NCBI RefSeq assembly: GCF_030317105.1
Contig: NZ_JASZYG010000002.1
Coordinates: 372,001 to 436,000 of the forward strand
DNA length: 64,000 nt
Direction of reading: 5' to 3'
DNA from: Variovorax brevis
GTDB taxonomy: Bacteria > Pseudomonadota > Gammaproteobacteria > Burkholderiales > Burkholderiaceae_C
Shown here: positions 1-8,893 of the stretch, piece by piece
Position numbering within the stretch: position 1 is the first letter of the stretch
Layout: each line of letters begins with the position of its first letter
Notes under the pieces: model-generated
Database searches by the model: none
What the model was told of the DNA's origin: nothing
Seen by the model: only the letters and a program-made list of their open reading frames with translations
Program-made: the position numbers and the translations under genes

Positions 1-1
1 G

Positions 2-1585
2 AACTTCGGGAACGACTTCCGCTACCTCGAGAACACCTACAGCGGCGAGGCGCGCGTGGACTACATGCCCACCGACAGCCTGCGCAACCGCGAGCGCTGG
101 GGCATCTGGACGCGCCACCAGCAAACCTTCGACAGCAAGTCGCTGGGGCTGGATTCGCTGACCGGTTCGCTCAACATCAACCGCGTGAGCGACGACAACT
201 ACTGGAGCGACTTCCAGCGCACGCCGTCGTTCACCCAGCGCCTGCTGTCCAACGACGGCTCGGTGAACTGGACCAAGGGCGACTTCAACGGGCAGTTTCG
301 GGCGCTGTCGTACCAGACCTTGCAGCAGCCCGATTCGACCATCGTGCCGCCGTACGACCGCATGCCGCAGGTCACGGCGAACTACAACAAGTACGACTTC
401 CGCGGCTTTGATTTTTCGTTCAACGCGGACTACACCTATTTTCGGGGTGACGCGGCGCTGCAGCAGTTGCTCTACCCCACCCAGCCGCCGCAGCCGGACG
501 GCCAGCGCCTGTTCGGCGTGGCGTCGTTGAGCCGCCCGTTTCTCACGCCGGGCTCGTTCGTGATTCCGAAGGTCATGCTGAACGCAACCGCCTACCAGTT
601 CGATACGCCCTTCTTCGGGCAGAACAGTGCGACCCGGGTCGTGCCGACGTTCAGCCTGGACAGCGGCCTCGTATTCGAGCGCGACGCCAACTACTTCGGC
701 CGCGCGTTCACCCAGACGCTGGAGCCGCGGGCCTACTACGTCTACACGCCCTTTCGCGACCAGACCAAGCTGCCGGTCTATGACTCGGCGCAAAACGACG
801 TCAGCTTCGCGACCCTGTTTACGGAGAACGCGTTTTCCGGCAACGACCGCATTTCGGACAGCCAGCTGGCGACCCTGGGTCTCACCTCACGCCTGATCGA
901 TCCTGACACGGGCGCCGAGGCTGCGCGCTTCGGCATTGCGCAGAGCGTCCGGTTCAAGGATCAGGACGTCTTCATTCCAACGGCTGGCGCCGGACCCATC
1001 ACCGACAAGTACAGCGACATCCTGATGGGCGCGCAGATCAACTGGTCGCCCAGGTGGAGCACGGAGGCCACGGTCCAGGTAGACCCCGACACCATGGACT
1101 CGACGCGAACCACCGTGGGCGGGCGCTACAGCCCGGGGCCCTATCGCACGGTGAGCGCTGCCTACCGTTACCAGGCCCCCAGCCAGACCATTCCCGCGGG
1201 AAGCAAATCCATCGACATCGGCTGGCAATGGCCGCTGAACGACCTGTGGGGCGACAAGGGACAGGACTTGGGCCCCGGAAGGGGCCAGGGCGGCGGGCGC
1301 TGGTACGCGGTCGGCCGCCTCAACTACAGCCTGTCCGACAACAAGATGACGGACGGAATCGTCGGTCTGGAATACGATGGCTGCTGCTGGATCGGCCGGA
1401 TCGTCCTGGAACGCCTGACGACCGGCCTCGCGACCGCGAACACCCGCCTGATGTTCCAGCTGGAGTTCGTGGGCTTTGCGGCCGTGGGCACCAGCCCGAT
1501 GCGATCGCTGCAACAGAACATCCAGCGCTACCAGCCCCTGCGTCAACCGGCACCCGGGCCGAGCCGCTTTACCAATTACGACTGA
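2..1585 (+). CDS. lptD: LPS-assembly protein LptD, C-terminal part (cut by window edge)
   Basis: This is the last 527 residues of LptD, the outer-membrane beta-barrel that, with LptE, inserts lipopolysaccharide into the outer leaflet. The frame is open to the first base of the window, so the signal peptide and most of the periplasmic OstA-like domain lie upstream. What is visible is a long run of alternating polar and aromatic residues typical of barrel strands. A YDGCCW motif at about 1371-1388 carries the adjacent cysteine pair that takes part in the LptD disulfides. The protein ends in NYD rather than a terminal aromatic residue. surA follows after 17 bases, and SurA is known to help LptD fold, so the two are probably co-transcribed. 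Confidence 0.94.
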   Translation, partial: NFGNDFRYLENTYSGEARVDYMPTDSLRNRERWGIWTRHQQTFDSKSLGLDSLTGSLNINRVSDDNYWSDFQRTPSFTQRLLSNDGSVNWTKGDFNGQFRALSYQTLQQPDSTIVPPYDRMPQVTANYNKYDFRGFDFSFNADYTYFRGDAALQQLLYPTQPPQPDGQRLFGVASLSRPFLTPGSFVIPKVMLNATAYQFDTPFFGQNSATRVVPTFSLDSGLVFERDANYFGRAFTQTLEPRAYYVYTPFRDQTKLPVYDSAQNDVSFATLFTENAFSGNDRISDSQLATLGLTSRLIDPDTGAEAARFGIAQSVRFKDQDVFIPTAGAGPITDKYSDILMGAQINWSPRWSTEATVQVDPDTMDSTRTTVGGRYSPGPYRTVSAAYRYQAPSQTIPAGSKSIDIGWQWPLNDLWGDKGQDLGPGRGQGGGRWYAVGRLNYSLSDNKMTDGIVGLEYDGCCWIGRIVLERLTTGLATANTRLMFQLEFVGFAAVGTSPMRSLQQNIQRYQPLRQPAPGPSRFTNYD

Positions 1586-1602
1586 CACATCCGAGTTCCG
1601 CC

Positions 1603-3105
1603 ATGAGCCATTCCCGTATTCCCCACTCTTTGGTCTGCCTGGCAGTCTTGGCCGCGGCAGCGGGCGCACAGGCGCAAGGCACACGCGCGGCGCCAGCCAA
1701 GACGGCGCCGGCGCCCGCACCGGCGCCGCGCGGCATCACGGACATCATGCGCGCGGGCCCGGGGATCGCTGCACCACAGGCAGCACCGCCAGCCGCGGCG
1801 CCGGCGCCTGCACCGGCACCGGCCGCGGCTTCGACGGCGCCAGCCGGGCCGCCGGTGCAACGCTCGGCCGAATACATCGTTGCGCTGGTCAACTCCGAGC
1901 CCATCACCAACACCGATGTGCAGACGCGGGTCAACCGGGCGCTGAAGCAGGGTGGCGCCGACGTGCAACGCATTCCGCGCACCGAACTGAACCGCATGGC
2001 GCTGGAGCGCATCATTTCCGAGAAGGCCCAGCTGCAACTGGCCAAGGAGACGGGAATCAAGATCGACGACCTGGCCATCGACCAGGCGGAAGAAGGCGTT
2101 GCGCGGCAAAACCAGATGACGCTGATTGAACTGCGTCGGCGCATTGGCGCTGAAGGGATGACCGTGCAAGCCTTTCGCGAGGACTTGCGCACGCAGCTGA
2201 CGCTGTCGCGCCTGCGCGAACGCGAAGTCGAGCCGCGTGTGAAGATCAGCGATCTCGAGGTTGACCAATACATTCGCGACCAGCGGGCCAATGCCACCAC
2301 CTCCGGCAAGGCGTCGCCCCTGCAGGAGATCAACATCGCGCACGTTCTCGTCGCGGTGCCGGAGAATGCAACGGCCGCGCAGGTCGCGACACTGGAGCAA
2401 AAGGCCCAGGCCATTGCAGTGCGCGCACGTTCCGGCGAAGACTTTGCAGCGCTGGCTGGCCAGTCGTCTGATGCTCCCGACAAGGCCAACGGCGGCGCGC
2501 TCGGCCTGCGCAGCGCGGACCGCTATCCCGGCCTGTTCACCGAAGCGACGCAATCAACGCCGGTGGGTGGCATTGCCGGCCCCGTCCGCTCGGGTGCGGG
2601 CTTCCACGTGCTCAAGGTCTTGTCCAAGTCGCAGATTGGCGAGGGCACCGCCACCGTCACGCAAACGCAGGTTCGCCACATCCTGCTGCGCACCGACGAC
2701 AAGCGCACCACCGCACAAGCGGTGGCGCAGCTGGCCGAATTCAAGAAACGCATCGATGGCGGCACAGCGACTTTTGCGGGGCTGGCTCGCGACAACTCGC
2801 AAGACGGCAGCGCCAAGGACGGCGGCGAACTCGGCTGGTCCCGGCCGGGTCAGTTCGTGCCGGAATTCGAGGATGCCATGAACCGGCTGGCACCGGGCCA
2901 GGTCAGCGATCCGGTGGTGTCGCGCTTTGGCGTTCACCTGATTCAGGTCGAGGGCCGGCGCGAGGCCAAGCTCTCGCAGACCGAGCAGCGCGATGCAGCA
3001 CGCGAGGTGCTGCGCAACAAGCGCATGGACGAGGCTTACGACACCTGGACCCAGGAGGTTCGCGGTCGCGCCTACGTGGAGTACCGCGAAGCGCCGCAGT
3101 CCTGA
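1603..3105 (+). CDS. surA: Periplasmic chaperone / peptidyl-prolyl isomerase SurA
   Basis: SurA is a periplasmic chaperone with parvulin-type prolyl isomerase domains that escorts outer-membrane proteins to the Bam complex. The 500-residue product starts with a signal peptide (about residues 1-25, ending AQAQ). An Ala/Pro-rich linker of about 60 residues follows, then a SurA N-terminal chaperone region (about 88-200). Two parvulin domains begin near residue 242 (INIAHVLV) and residue 356 (VRHILLRT). It is longer than E. coli SurA (428 residues), mostly because of the Ala/Pro linker. The ATG at 1603 was chosen because it begins the signal peptide and sits 17 bases after lptD; the frame stays open further upstream, but only as overlap with lptD. 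Confidence 0.96.
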   Translation: MSHSRIPHSLVCLAVLAAAAGAQAQGTRAAPAKTAPAPAPAPRGITDIMRAGPGIAAPQAAPPAAAPAPAPAPAAASTAPAGPPVQRSAEYIVALVNSEPITNTDVQTRVNRALKQGGADVQRIPRTELNRMALERIISEKAQLQLAKETGIKIDDLAIDQAEEGVARQNQMTLIELRRRIGAEGMTVQAFREDLRTQLTLSRLREREVEPRVKISDLEVDQYIRDQRANATTSGKASPLQEINIAHVLVAVPENATAAQVATLEQKAQAIAVRARSGEDFAALAGQSSDAPDKANGGALGLRSADRYPGLFTEATQSTPVGGIAGPVRSGAGFHVLKVLSKSQIGEGTATVTQTQVRHILLRTDDKRTTAQAVAQLAEFKKRIDGGTATFAGLARDNSQDGSAKDGGELGWSRPGQFVPEFEDAMNRLAPGQVSDPVVSRFGVHLIQVEGRREAKLSQTEQRDAAREVLRNKRMDEAYDTWTQEVRGRAYVEYREAPQS

Positions 3106-3124
3106 GCGTGAACGCCCAGCTCAC

Positions 3125-3898
3125 GTGAAACACATTCCGCGCAAGCGATTCGGCCAACACTTCCTGTCTGACGCCGGGATCATCGACGCCATCGTGCGCG
3201 AGATCGCGCCGTTGCCGGGCGACCCAATGGTGGAGATCGGCCCCGGTCTCGCAGCCTTGACCCAGCCGTTGGTCGAGCGCCTTGGCCGCCTGACCGTCAT
3301 TGAACTCGACCGCGACCTGGCAGCGCGGCTGCGCAACCATGGCCAGCTCGACGTCATCGAATCCGATGTGCTGCGGGTGGATTTCGGCGCGCTGGCAGCC
3401 CGGCTGGCGCCCGGCAAGGCGGCTGCCATGCGAGTGGTGGGCAACCTGCCCTACAACATTTCCACGCCCATCCTGTTCCATTTGCTGGACTCTGCGCACG
3501 TCATCGCCGACCAGCACTTCATGCTGCAAAAGGAAGTGATTGACCGCATGGTGGCGGCGCCGGCCACCTCCGACTACGGCCGCCTGAGCGTGATGCTGCA
3601 GTGGCGCTATGAAATGGAGAACGTGCTCTTCGTTCCGCCCGAGAGCTTCGACCCGCCGCCGCGCGTGGACAGTGCCATCGTGCGCATGGTGCCCCGTGCG
3701 GCACCCGCCGTGCTGGACGTGAAGCGCTTCGGGGAGATCGTCCAGGTGGCCTTCAGCCAGCGCCGCAAGCTGCTGCGCCATTCCCTAGGCAAGTGGCTCG
3801 AAGCGCACGACTTCGACGGCCAGTTCGACACCCAGCGCCGCGCCGAAGAGGTGCCAGTGCACGAATACGTGACCCTCGCGCAAACCGTCGCGCCATAA
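3125..3898 (+). CDS. rsmA: 16S rRNA dimethyladenosine transferase RsmA (KsgA)
   Basis: RsmA dimethylates two adjacent adenosines in helix 45 of 16S rRNA using S-adenosylmethionine, a late 30S assembly checkpoint. The 257-residue protein has the N-terminal KRFGQHFL motif, the SAM-binding loop [10 protein letters not shown] and the catalytic NLPYNIS motif. Its length is normal for the family. The GTG at 3125 is the natural start because the homologous N-terminus begins at [10 protein letters not shown], and the gene lies 19 bases after the surA stop. In many proteobacteria pdxA lies between surA and rsmA; it is absent here. A hairpin follows immediately after the stop. Confidence 0.96.
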   Translation: MKHIPRKRFGQHFLSDAGIIDAIVREIAPLPGDPMVEIGPGLAALTQPLVERLGRLTVIELDRDLAARLRNHGQLDVIESDVLRVDFGALAARLAPGKAAAMRVVGNLPYNISTPILFHLLDSAHVIADQHFMLQKEVIDRMVAAPATSDYGRLSVMLQWRYEMENVLFVPPESFDPPPRVDSAIVRMVPRAAPAVLDVKRFGEIVQVAFSQRRKLLRHSLGKWLEAHDFDGQFDTQRRAEEVPVHEYVTLAQTVAP

Positions 3899-3902
3899 AA
3901 AA

Positions 3903-3922
3903 GCGCCCGTCGAAACGGGCGC
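3903..3922. terminator. Bidirectional rho-independent terminator
   Basis: An 8-bp G+C-rich perfect stem with a CGAA loop lies 5 bases after the rsmA stop. On the plus strand it is followed by a broken T run. On the minus strand it is followed by six consecutive T, so it terminates more strongly for transcripts arriving from the barstar side (genes ending at 3948 and 4154) than for rsmA. Confidence 0.85.
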
Positions 3923-3947
3923 CTTGTTTTCACCGCAGGGAGCGAGC

Positions 3948-4175
3948 CTACGCTGCGGCCAACCAGTAGCCGGCGTTGAAGGGGCTGCTCATGCGCAGCG
4001 CCAGCGGCGACACGTCCAGCAGCTTGTCCGTCGGCATCTTTTCCGCCGTGGGATCGGCCGATGCGTCGGCCGATGCTTCAGCGGTGCCGGTGGCAGCAAC
4101 GCCTTCCTGAGCCTCGTTAGCCCGTTCTGCTTGGCTAGCTTGTGCAGAACGGGCTACAGAAAAGAATAGAAGCAC
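3948..4175 (-). CDS. Small Ala-rich frame after barstar gene; probable displaced C-terminal tail
   Basis: This 75-codon frame begins at a GTG inside the last codons of the barstar-like gene and ends 26 bases before a strong minus-strand terminator. The product is Ala/Glu/Ser-rich and ends in FNAGYWLAAA; I do not recognise it as a family. It lies in the -1 frame relative to the barstar gene. A -1 shift in the T-rich stretch just before the barstar stop would fuse the two into one longer protein reading RCFYSFSVARSAQA at the join. It may therefore be the tail of a frameshifted barstar protein, a separately translated overlapping gene, or chance. There is no good ribosome-binding site for independent translation. 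Confidence 0.4.
   Translation of the reverse strand: MLLFFSVARSAQASQAERANEAQEGVAATGTAEASADASADPTAEKMPTDKLLDVSPLALRMSSPFNAGYWLAAA
4118..4156. repeat. Perfect 13-bp inverted repeat across the barstar stop codon
   Basis: The arms 4118-4130 and 4144-4156 are perfectly complementary, with a 13-base loop. On the minus strand the hairpin begins exactly at the TAG stop of the barstar-like gene, just after a T-rich stretch. No T run follows, so it does not look like a normal terminator. It could be a frameshift-stimulating structure, a small inserted repeat, or an RNA-stability element. Confidence 0.6.
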
Positions 4176-4642
4176 CTGAACGGTATCTTCCGGTCCCCCC
4201 AGTAGTCGGAGGCGTCGCGGAAGATGTCCAGCAGCTGCTCGCGCGCTTCCTTGTCGAACTTGGCGTTCGCAGGAATCTGCTCGAGCACGATGACGAAACC
4301 AGGCTGCGGGCCCGATTTGTGCAGCGGATCCGTCATGCAGTCATACAGCGCGTCGAAGTTCTTGCCAAAGTGCATGGGGAACATGAACTGCTGTGCAATC
4401 AGGTCGAGCACGTCCTGCTTGCTCTGGGCGTTGCCCAGGTTTGCATACAGGAAATGCTGGCCCGCCGCATGCGCCGCTTCCTGCAGGTCGCTCACGCGGA
4501 ACGCGCGAATCGACTGCACGATATTCGGGCGCACGCCACGAAGGGATACGTTCATCTCCGCTGGTCTTTCCATAGTCGTCGTCAACATCTCATCAGGTCG
4601 CGCGGTAGCACGCCTCTCCAATCCAGTAACTTGCCAAATCAC
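4154..4642 (-). CDS. Barstar-family ribonuclease inhibitor
   Basis: The protein resembles barstar, the cytoplasmic inhibitor that plugs the active site of barnase-type ribonucleases. The barstar-like part spans about residues 50-150 and has the typical core with FPMHFGKNFDALYDCMTD, which includes the conserved Asn-Phe-Asp-Ala-Leu helix. At 162 residues it is longer than classical barstar (about 90), with an N-terminal extension. The real start may be an internal ATG (MLTTTMERP or MNVSLRGV), since the first ATG has no clear ribosome-binding site. It lies 3 bases after the secreted RNase gene, the classic toxin/immunity arrangement. The end of the frame is odd: see the inverted repeat and the small frame at 3948. 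Confidence 0.85.
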   Translation of the reverse strand: MIWQVTGLERRATARPDEMLTTTMERPAEMNVSLRGVRPNIVQSIRAFRVSDLQEAAHAAGQHFLYANLGNAQSKQDVLDLIAQQFMFPMHFGKNFDALYDCMTDPLHKSGPQPGFVIVLEQIPANAKFDKEAREQLLDIFRDASDYWGDRKIPFRCFYSFL

Positions 4643-4645
4643 AAC

Positions 4646-5059
4646 TCATGGCACGATGCGCCGAAAGCTCGCATAGTGGTCTGCCGTATACCAGCAGGCC
4701 ACGGGTGCAGCACGCTCACCTCCACACACGATGCGACGTGCTCCCCGATCGCGGGAACCCGGCGTCTCCACCGTGTATTCGCGATAGTGGCCGCGCGGTT
4801 CGCGCGGCAGGATGCGTTCGCGATTGCCGAACACACTGCCATCTTTCTCATGCCGAAACGGGCCGCCATTCAAAATGGCTTCATAGGTTTGTCGTCCCTG
4901 CGCCGGCAAATCTGACAGCGCAATCGACCCTTGCTGTGGCGCTTTGTCCGTGCTGCCGAACCAATCCCGTGCTTGTGCTCCAGTAGCCAACGCAACCAGC
5001 ACGAAGCTAGTGAGCGCAAACTTTTTTAAAGAGGACGTACGGGAGGCGAGAAACGCCAT
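4646..5059 (-). CDS. Secreted barnase/RNase T1-superfamily ribonuclease
   Basis: This is a 137-residue extracytoplasmic ribonuclease of the microbial N1/T1 (barnase) family, which cleaves single-stranded RNA with guanine preference. A signal peptide covers about residues 1-30 (hydrophobic stretch then TGAQARDW). The mature part keeps the expected catalytic residues: Glu in REYTVETP, Arg in RGARRIVCGG and His in YTADHYASF. Family members of this size are single-domain enzymes with no secretion or toxin-delivery domain, and none is seen here. Two extra cysteines (IVCGG, VACWY) suggest a disulfide. The barstar-like gene follows on the same strand, so co-expression of enzyme and inhibitor is likely. 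Confidence 0.9.
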   Translation of the reverse strand: MAFLASRTSSLKKFALTSFVLVALATGAQARDWFGSTDKAPQQGSIALSDLPAQGRQTYEAILNGGPFRHEKDGSVFGNRERILPREPRGHYREYTVETPGSRDRGARRIVCGGERAAPVACWYTADHYASFRRIVP

Positions 5060-5163
5060 GGGGGTAACGCGGAAAAGTGCGGGGGTCGAATCGGAGTAAA
5101 ACCTTGGGGTTAACCCGCGAATTCAAGCCCGCCAGTGTGCACTAGCCGCGCATAAATAGCAAG

Positions 5164-5188
5164 CGCCTGCCCAAGGATTGGGCAGGCG
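5164..5188 (-). terminator. Probable rho-independent terminator of maeB
   Basis: A perfect 11-bp stem with a 3-base loop lies 52 bases beyond the maeB stop. On the minus strand it is followed by a moderately T-rich tail (CTTGCTATTTATG) rather than a pure T run. It would also separate maeB from the RNase promoter region at 5060-5163. Confidence 0.65.
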
Positions 5189-5240
5189 TGGAGTGGCCAG
5201 AAAGCTAACAGAAGTTAGCAGTCGCTTCCGTTTGTGGCCT

Positions 5241-7607
5241 TTAACGGTCGGCGTTCGCGTCCGCCACGGTGAGCGCCGTCATGTTCACAATTCGTCGAAC
5301 TGTCGCGCTCGCCGTAAGAATGTGAACAGGTTTTGCCGCGCCGAGCAAAACCGGGCCGATCGCAATGTTTCCGCCGGCCGCAGTCTTGAGTAAGTTGTAA
5401 GCAATGTTTGCCGAATCGATGTTCGGGAACACCAGCAGATTGGCGTCCCCGGCCAGCGCGCTGTGCGGCATGACCACGGAGCGCTGCTTGCCGTCGAGCG
5501 CCACGTCGCCGTGCATCTCGCCATCGACCTCCAGCCAGGGCGCCTGCTCTCGCAGCAGGTCCAGCGTCTGGCGCATCTTGACGGCGCTGGGATGGTTGCT
5601 GGTGCCGAAATTCGAGTGCGACAACAGCGCGGCCTTGGGCTTGATGCCAAAGCGCATCATTTCCTCCGCGGCCATGGTCGTGATTTCGGCCAGTTCGATG
5701 GCCGTCGGGTCGTAGTTGACGTGCGTGTCGACCAGGAATACCTGGCGATCGGGCAGCAGCAGGCCGTTCATGCAGGCGTAGACCGGCACGTCTTGCGGTG
5801 TGCTGGCGCAACCACCGGGCCGCTTGCCGATGACCTGGTCGATGTAATGCAGATGGGTCTGCGTCGTGCCCCAAGTGCCGCAGATCATGCCGTCGACCTC
5901 GCCCTTGTGCAGCAGCATCGAGCCGATGAGGGTCAGGCGCCGGCGCATCTCGATCTTGGCGGTTTGCACCGTCTGGCCCTTGCGCTCGGTCATCCGGTGG
6001 TAGGTCTGCCAGAAGTCGCGATAGCGGTGGTCTTGCTCAACGTTGACGATGTCGTAATCGAGCTCCTCCTTCAGCCGCAGGCCGAACTTCTCGATGCGCT
6101 GGGCAATGATGGCCGGACGGCCGATGAGCGTCGGACGGGCGACGCCTTCGTCCACCACCACCTGCACGGCGCGCAGGACGCGTTCTTCCTCGCCTTCGCA
6201 AAAGGCCACCCGCTTCCTGGGCGCACTGCGGGCCGCATCGAAGATGGGCTTCATCGTGGTGCCGGAGGCATAGACGAAGCTTTGCAGCTTGTCGCGGTAG
6301 GCGTCCATGTCCTTGATCGGCCGCAGCGCCACGCCGCTGTCGGCGGCAGCTTTCGCCACGGCCGGCGCGATCTTCATCATCAGGCGCGGATCGAAAGGCT
6401 TGGGGATCAGGTACTCGGGACCGAAGCTCAGCTTTTCGCCGACGTAGGCGGCAGCGACGCGTTCGCTCTGTTCGGCCTGCGCCAGTTCGGCGATGGCGTG
6501 AACGGCGGCAATCTCCATTTCGTCCGTGATCGTCGTCGCGCCGGAGTCCAGCGCGCCGCGGAAGATGTATGGAAAGCAAAGGACGTTGTTGACCTGGTTC
6601 GGATAGTCCGTGCGGCCGGTGGCCATGACGACGTCGTCACGCACGGCGTGCGCGTCTTCCGGGGCAATCTCCGGATTGGGATTGGCCAGCGCAAAGATCA
6701 CCGGCTTGGGCGCCATGCTGGCCACCATGGCCGGCTTGAGTACGCCGCCAGCTGACAGGCCCAGGAACACGTCCGCGCCTTCGATCACCTCGGCCAGCGT
6801 GCGCGCCGACGTCTTTTGCGAATATTGGCGCTTGTCGTCGTCCATCAGTTCGGTGCGGCCTTCATAGACCACGCCGGCCAGATCGGTCACGTAAACGTTC
6901 TCGCGTTTGAGGCCCACCTTGAGCAGCAGGTTCAGACACGCCAAGGCCGCCGCACCCGCGCCCGAAGCCACGAGCTTGACCTGGCCGATGTCCTTGCCGA
7001 CCACCTTCAGGCCATTGAGCATCGCCGCCGCCACCGTGATGGCCGTGCCGTGCTGGTCGTCGTGGAAGACGGGGATCTTCATGCGCTTGCGCAGCTCGCG
7101 CTCCACGTAGAAGCAATCCGGCGCCTTGATGTCCTCGAGGTTGATGGCGCCAAAGGTGGGCTCCAGCGCGGCGATCACCTCGACCAGCCTGGCCGGGTCT
7201 TTCTCGTCGATCTCGATGTCGAACACGTCGACACCGGCGAACTTCTTGAACAAGACGCCCTTGCCTTCCATCACCGGCTTGGACGCCAGCGGACCGATGT
7301 CACCCAGGCCCAGCACGGCCGTGCCGTTGGTGATGACGGCGACCAGATTGCCGCGCGCGGTGTACTTGAACGCGTTGGTCGGGTCCTTGACGATCTCCTC
7401 GCAAGGCGCGGCAACGCCCGGGGAATAGGCCAGGGCCAGGTCGCGCTGGTTGACCACCTGCTTGGTAGCAGCAATCGCAATCTTTCCGGGGACCGGGAAC
7501 TCGTGGTACTCCAATGCCGCTCGGCGTAGTTCTGCGCGCTTGTCTTCAGCGCTCAGCGGCTTGCTGGCAGAGGTTTGCATGCTACCGGGAGAGGTGGGAT
7601 CGGACAT
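5241..7607 (-). CDS. maeB: NADP-dependent malic enzyme with C-terminal phosphotransacetylase-like domain
   Basis: MaeB decarboxylates malate to pyruvate with NADP+, supplying NADPH and pyruvate. The 788-residue protein has the malic enzyme N-terminal domain (about 20-150, with [13 protein letters not shown]), an NAD(P)-binding domain (about 160-420, with [16 protein letters not shown]) and a C-terminal phosphate acetyl/butyryltransferase-like domain (about 440-780). In MaeB that last domain is regulatory, typically responding to acetyl-CoA. The ATG at 7607 (MSDPTS) was chosen because an AGGAG lies 10 bases upstream; an in-frame GTG at 7643 would add 12 residues. It is a single-gene unit with its own terminator. 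Confidence 0.96.
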   Translation of the reverse strand: MSDPTSPGSMQTSASKPLSAEDKRAELRRAALEYHEFPVPGKIAIAATKQVVNQRDLALAYSPGVAAPCEEIVKDPTNAFKYTARGNLVAVITNGTAVLGLGDIGPLASKPVMEGKGVLFKKFAGVDVFDIEIDEKDPARLVEVIAALEPTFGAINLEDIKAPDCFYVERELRKRMKIPVFHDDQHGTAITVAAAMLNGLKVVGKDIGQVKLVASGAGAAALACLNLLLKVGLKRENVYVTDLAGVVYEGRTELMDDDKRQYSQKTSARTLAEVIEGADVFLGLSAGGVLKPAMVASMAPKPVIFALANPNPEIAPEDAHAVRDDVVMATGRTDYPNQVNNVLCFPYIFRGALDSGATTITDEMEIAAVHAIAELAQAEQSERVAAAYVGEKLSFGPEYLIPKPFDPRLMMKIAPAVAKAAADSGVALRPIKDMDAYRDKLQSFVYASGTTMKPIFDAARSAPRKRVAFCEGEEERVLRAVQVVVDEGVARPTLIGRPAIIAQRIEKFGLRLKEELDYDIVNVEQDHRYRDFWQTYHRMTERKGQTVQTAKIEMRRRLTLIGSMLLHKGEVDGMICGTWGTTQTHLHYIDQVIGKRPGGCASTPQDVPVYACMNGLLLPDRQVFLVDTHVNYDPTAIELAEITTMAAEEMMRFGIKPKAALLSHSNFGTSNHPSAVKMRQTLDLLREQAPWLEVDGEMHGDVALDGKQRSVVMPHSALAGDANLLVFPNIDSANIAYNLLKTAAGGNIAIGPVLLGAAKPVHILTASATVRRIVNMTALTVADANADR

Positions 7608-7780
7608 GAACGTTTTGACTCCTGCTGCCGCTGTTGCACGCAAGGGGCGCGGGCCCGCGGCACTGTGTAAGGGGCGCCGATTGTAGACCTCGAATTAACA
7701 GTGCGTGGGGCGCCAAAACCCGCCACAGCGCGCCGTGTGGCAATATCCTGCGCTGGGGAAAACATGAACGAGGAGCGACC

Positions 7781-8824
7781 ATGGCGCTGATGGATTTCAT
7801 CAAGAAGCAGTTCATAGACATCATCCAGTGGACGGAAACGGGCGACGGCACGCTGGCCTGGCGCTTTCCGATGCAGGACATGGAAATCCAGAACGGCGGC
7901 TCTCTCACCGTTCGCGAATCGCAGGTGGCGGTGTTCGTCAACGAGGGCAAGGTGGCCGACGTGTTCGGCCCCGGCATGTACAAGCTGACGACGCAGACCT
8001 TGCCCGTCCTCACCTACCTCAAGAACTGGGACAAGCTCTTCGAGTCCCCCTTCAAGAGCGACGTCTACTTCTTCAGCACGCGTCAGCAGGTCGACCAGAA
8101 ATGGGGAACGCCGCAGCCGATCACCGTGCGCGACAAGGACTTCGGCGCCGTGCGGCTGCGCGCCTTCGGCAACTACAGCTTCCGCATCGGCGACGCGAAG
8201 CTCTTCCATACCGAGATCTCCGGCACGCGCGACATCTACACGGTGGAAGACCTTGACGGGCAATTGCGCGGGCTGGTGCTGCAGAACATCAGCAACGCCA
8301 TTGCGTCCAGCGGCGTGCCCTTTCTCGACCTTGCGGCCAACCAGATCGCCTTTGCGCAGGCACTGGCAGCACAGCTGGTGCCCGAGTTCGCAAAGATCGG
8401 CATCAAGCTCGACACCATCACGGTGCAGAACGTCTCGCTCCCCGAGGAACTGCAGAAGATCCTCGACCAGAAAATCGGCATGGGCATGGTCGGCAACGAC
8501 ATGGGCAAGTTCATGCAGTACCAGACGGCGCAGGCCATTCCGAAGTTCGCCGAGGGCTCGGCGCAAGGCGGTGGCATCGCCGGCGATGCGATGGGCCTGG
8601 GCGCGGGTGTCGCGCTCGGCCAGGTGCTCGCGCAGAACCTGGCGCAAGGCCTGAATCCCAACGCCAGCCCGCCAACCACGCAACAACAACCCACCGTGGC
8701 CGTCATCAATCCCAATGACGTCATGACCACGCTCGAGAGGCTGGGCGAGCTCAAGACCAAGGGCATCCTCACGCAGGAAGAGTTCGACGCGAAGAAGGCC
8801 GAACTGCTGAAGAAGCTGGTGTGA
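7781..8824 (+). CDS. SPFH-domain protein with C-terminal SHOCT motif (virion-core-like/YdjI type)
   Basis: This 347-residue protein belongs to the SPFH (band 7/stomatin) group annotated as virion core protein-like or YdjI-like, thought to act at the cytoplasmic face of the membrane. The SPFH-like region covers about residues 1-240. A Gly/Ala-rich hydrophobic stretch follows (GGGIAGDAMGLGAGVALG), then a C-terminal SHOCT helix pair (LERLGELKTKGILTQEEFD). There is no signal peptide. A GAGGAG precedes the ATG at 7781. The next two plus-strand genes (zinc-ribbon DUF4178 and DUF350) follow closely. Homologues elsewhere occur beside PspA-type envelope stress genes; no pspA is seen here. Confidence 0.88.
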   Translation: MALMDFIKKQFIDIIQWTETGDGTLAWRFPMQDMEIQNGGSLTVRESQVAVFVNEGKVADVFGPGMYKLTTQTLPVLTYLKNWDKLFESPFKSDVYFFSTRQQVDQKWGTPQPITVRDKDFGAVRLRAFGNYSFRIGDAKLFHTEISGTRDIYTVEDLDGQLRGLVLQNISNAIASSGVPFLDLAANQIAFAQALAAQLVPEFAKIGIKLDTITVQNVSLPEELQKILDQKIGMGMVGNDMGKFMQYQTAQAIPKFAEGSAQGGGIAGDAMGLGAGVALGQVLAQNLAQGLNPNASPPTTQQQPTVAVINPNDVMTTLERLGELKTKGILTQEEFDAKKAELLKKLV

Positions 8825-8893
8825 ACCAGCCTGCGCGCATTGCGTGCCGCTTTGCCGGTGTTTCCGGCATGCCCCTGAAAGCCGCGAGAGATC

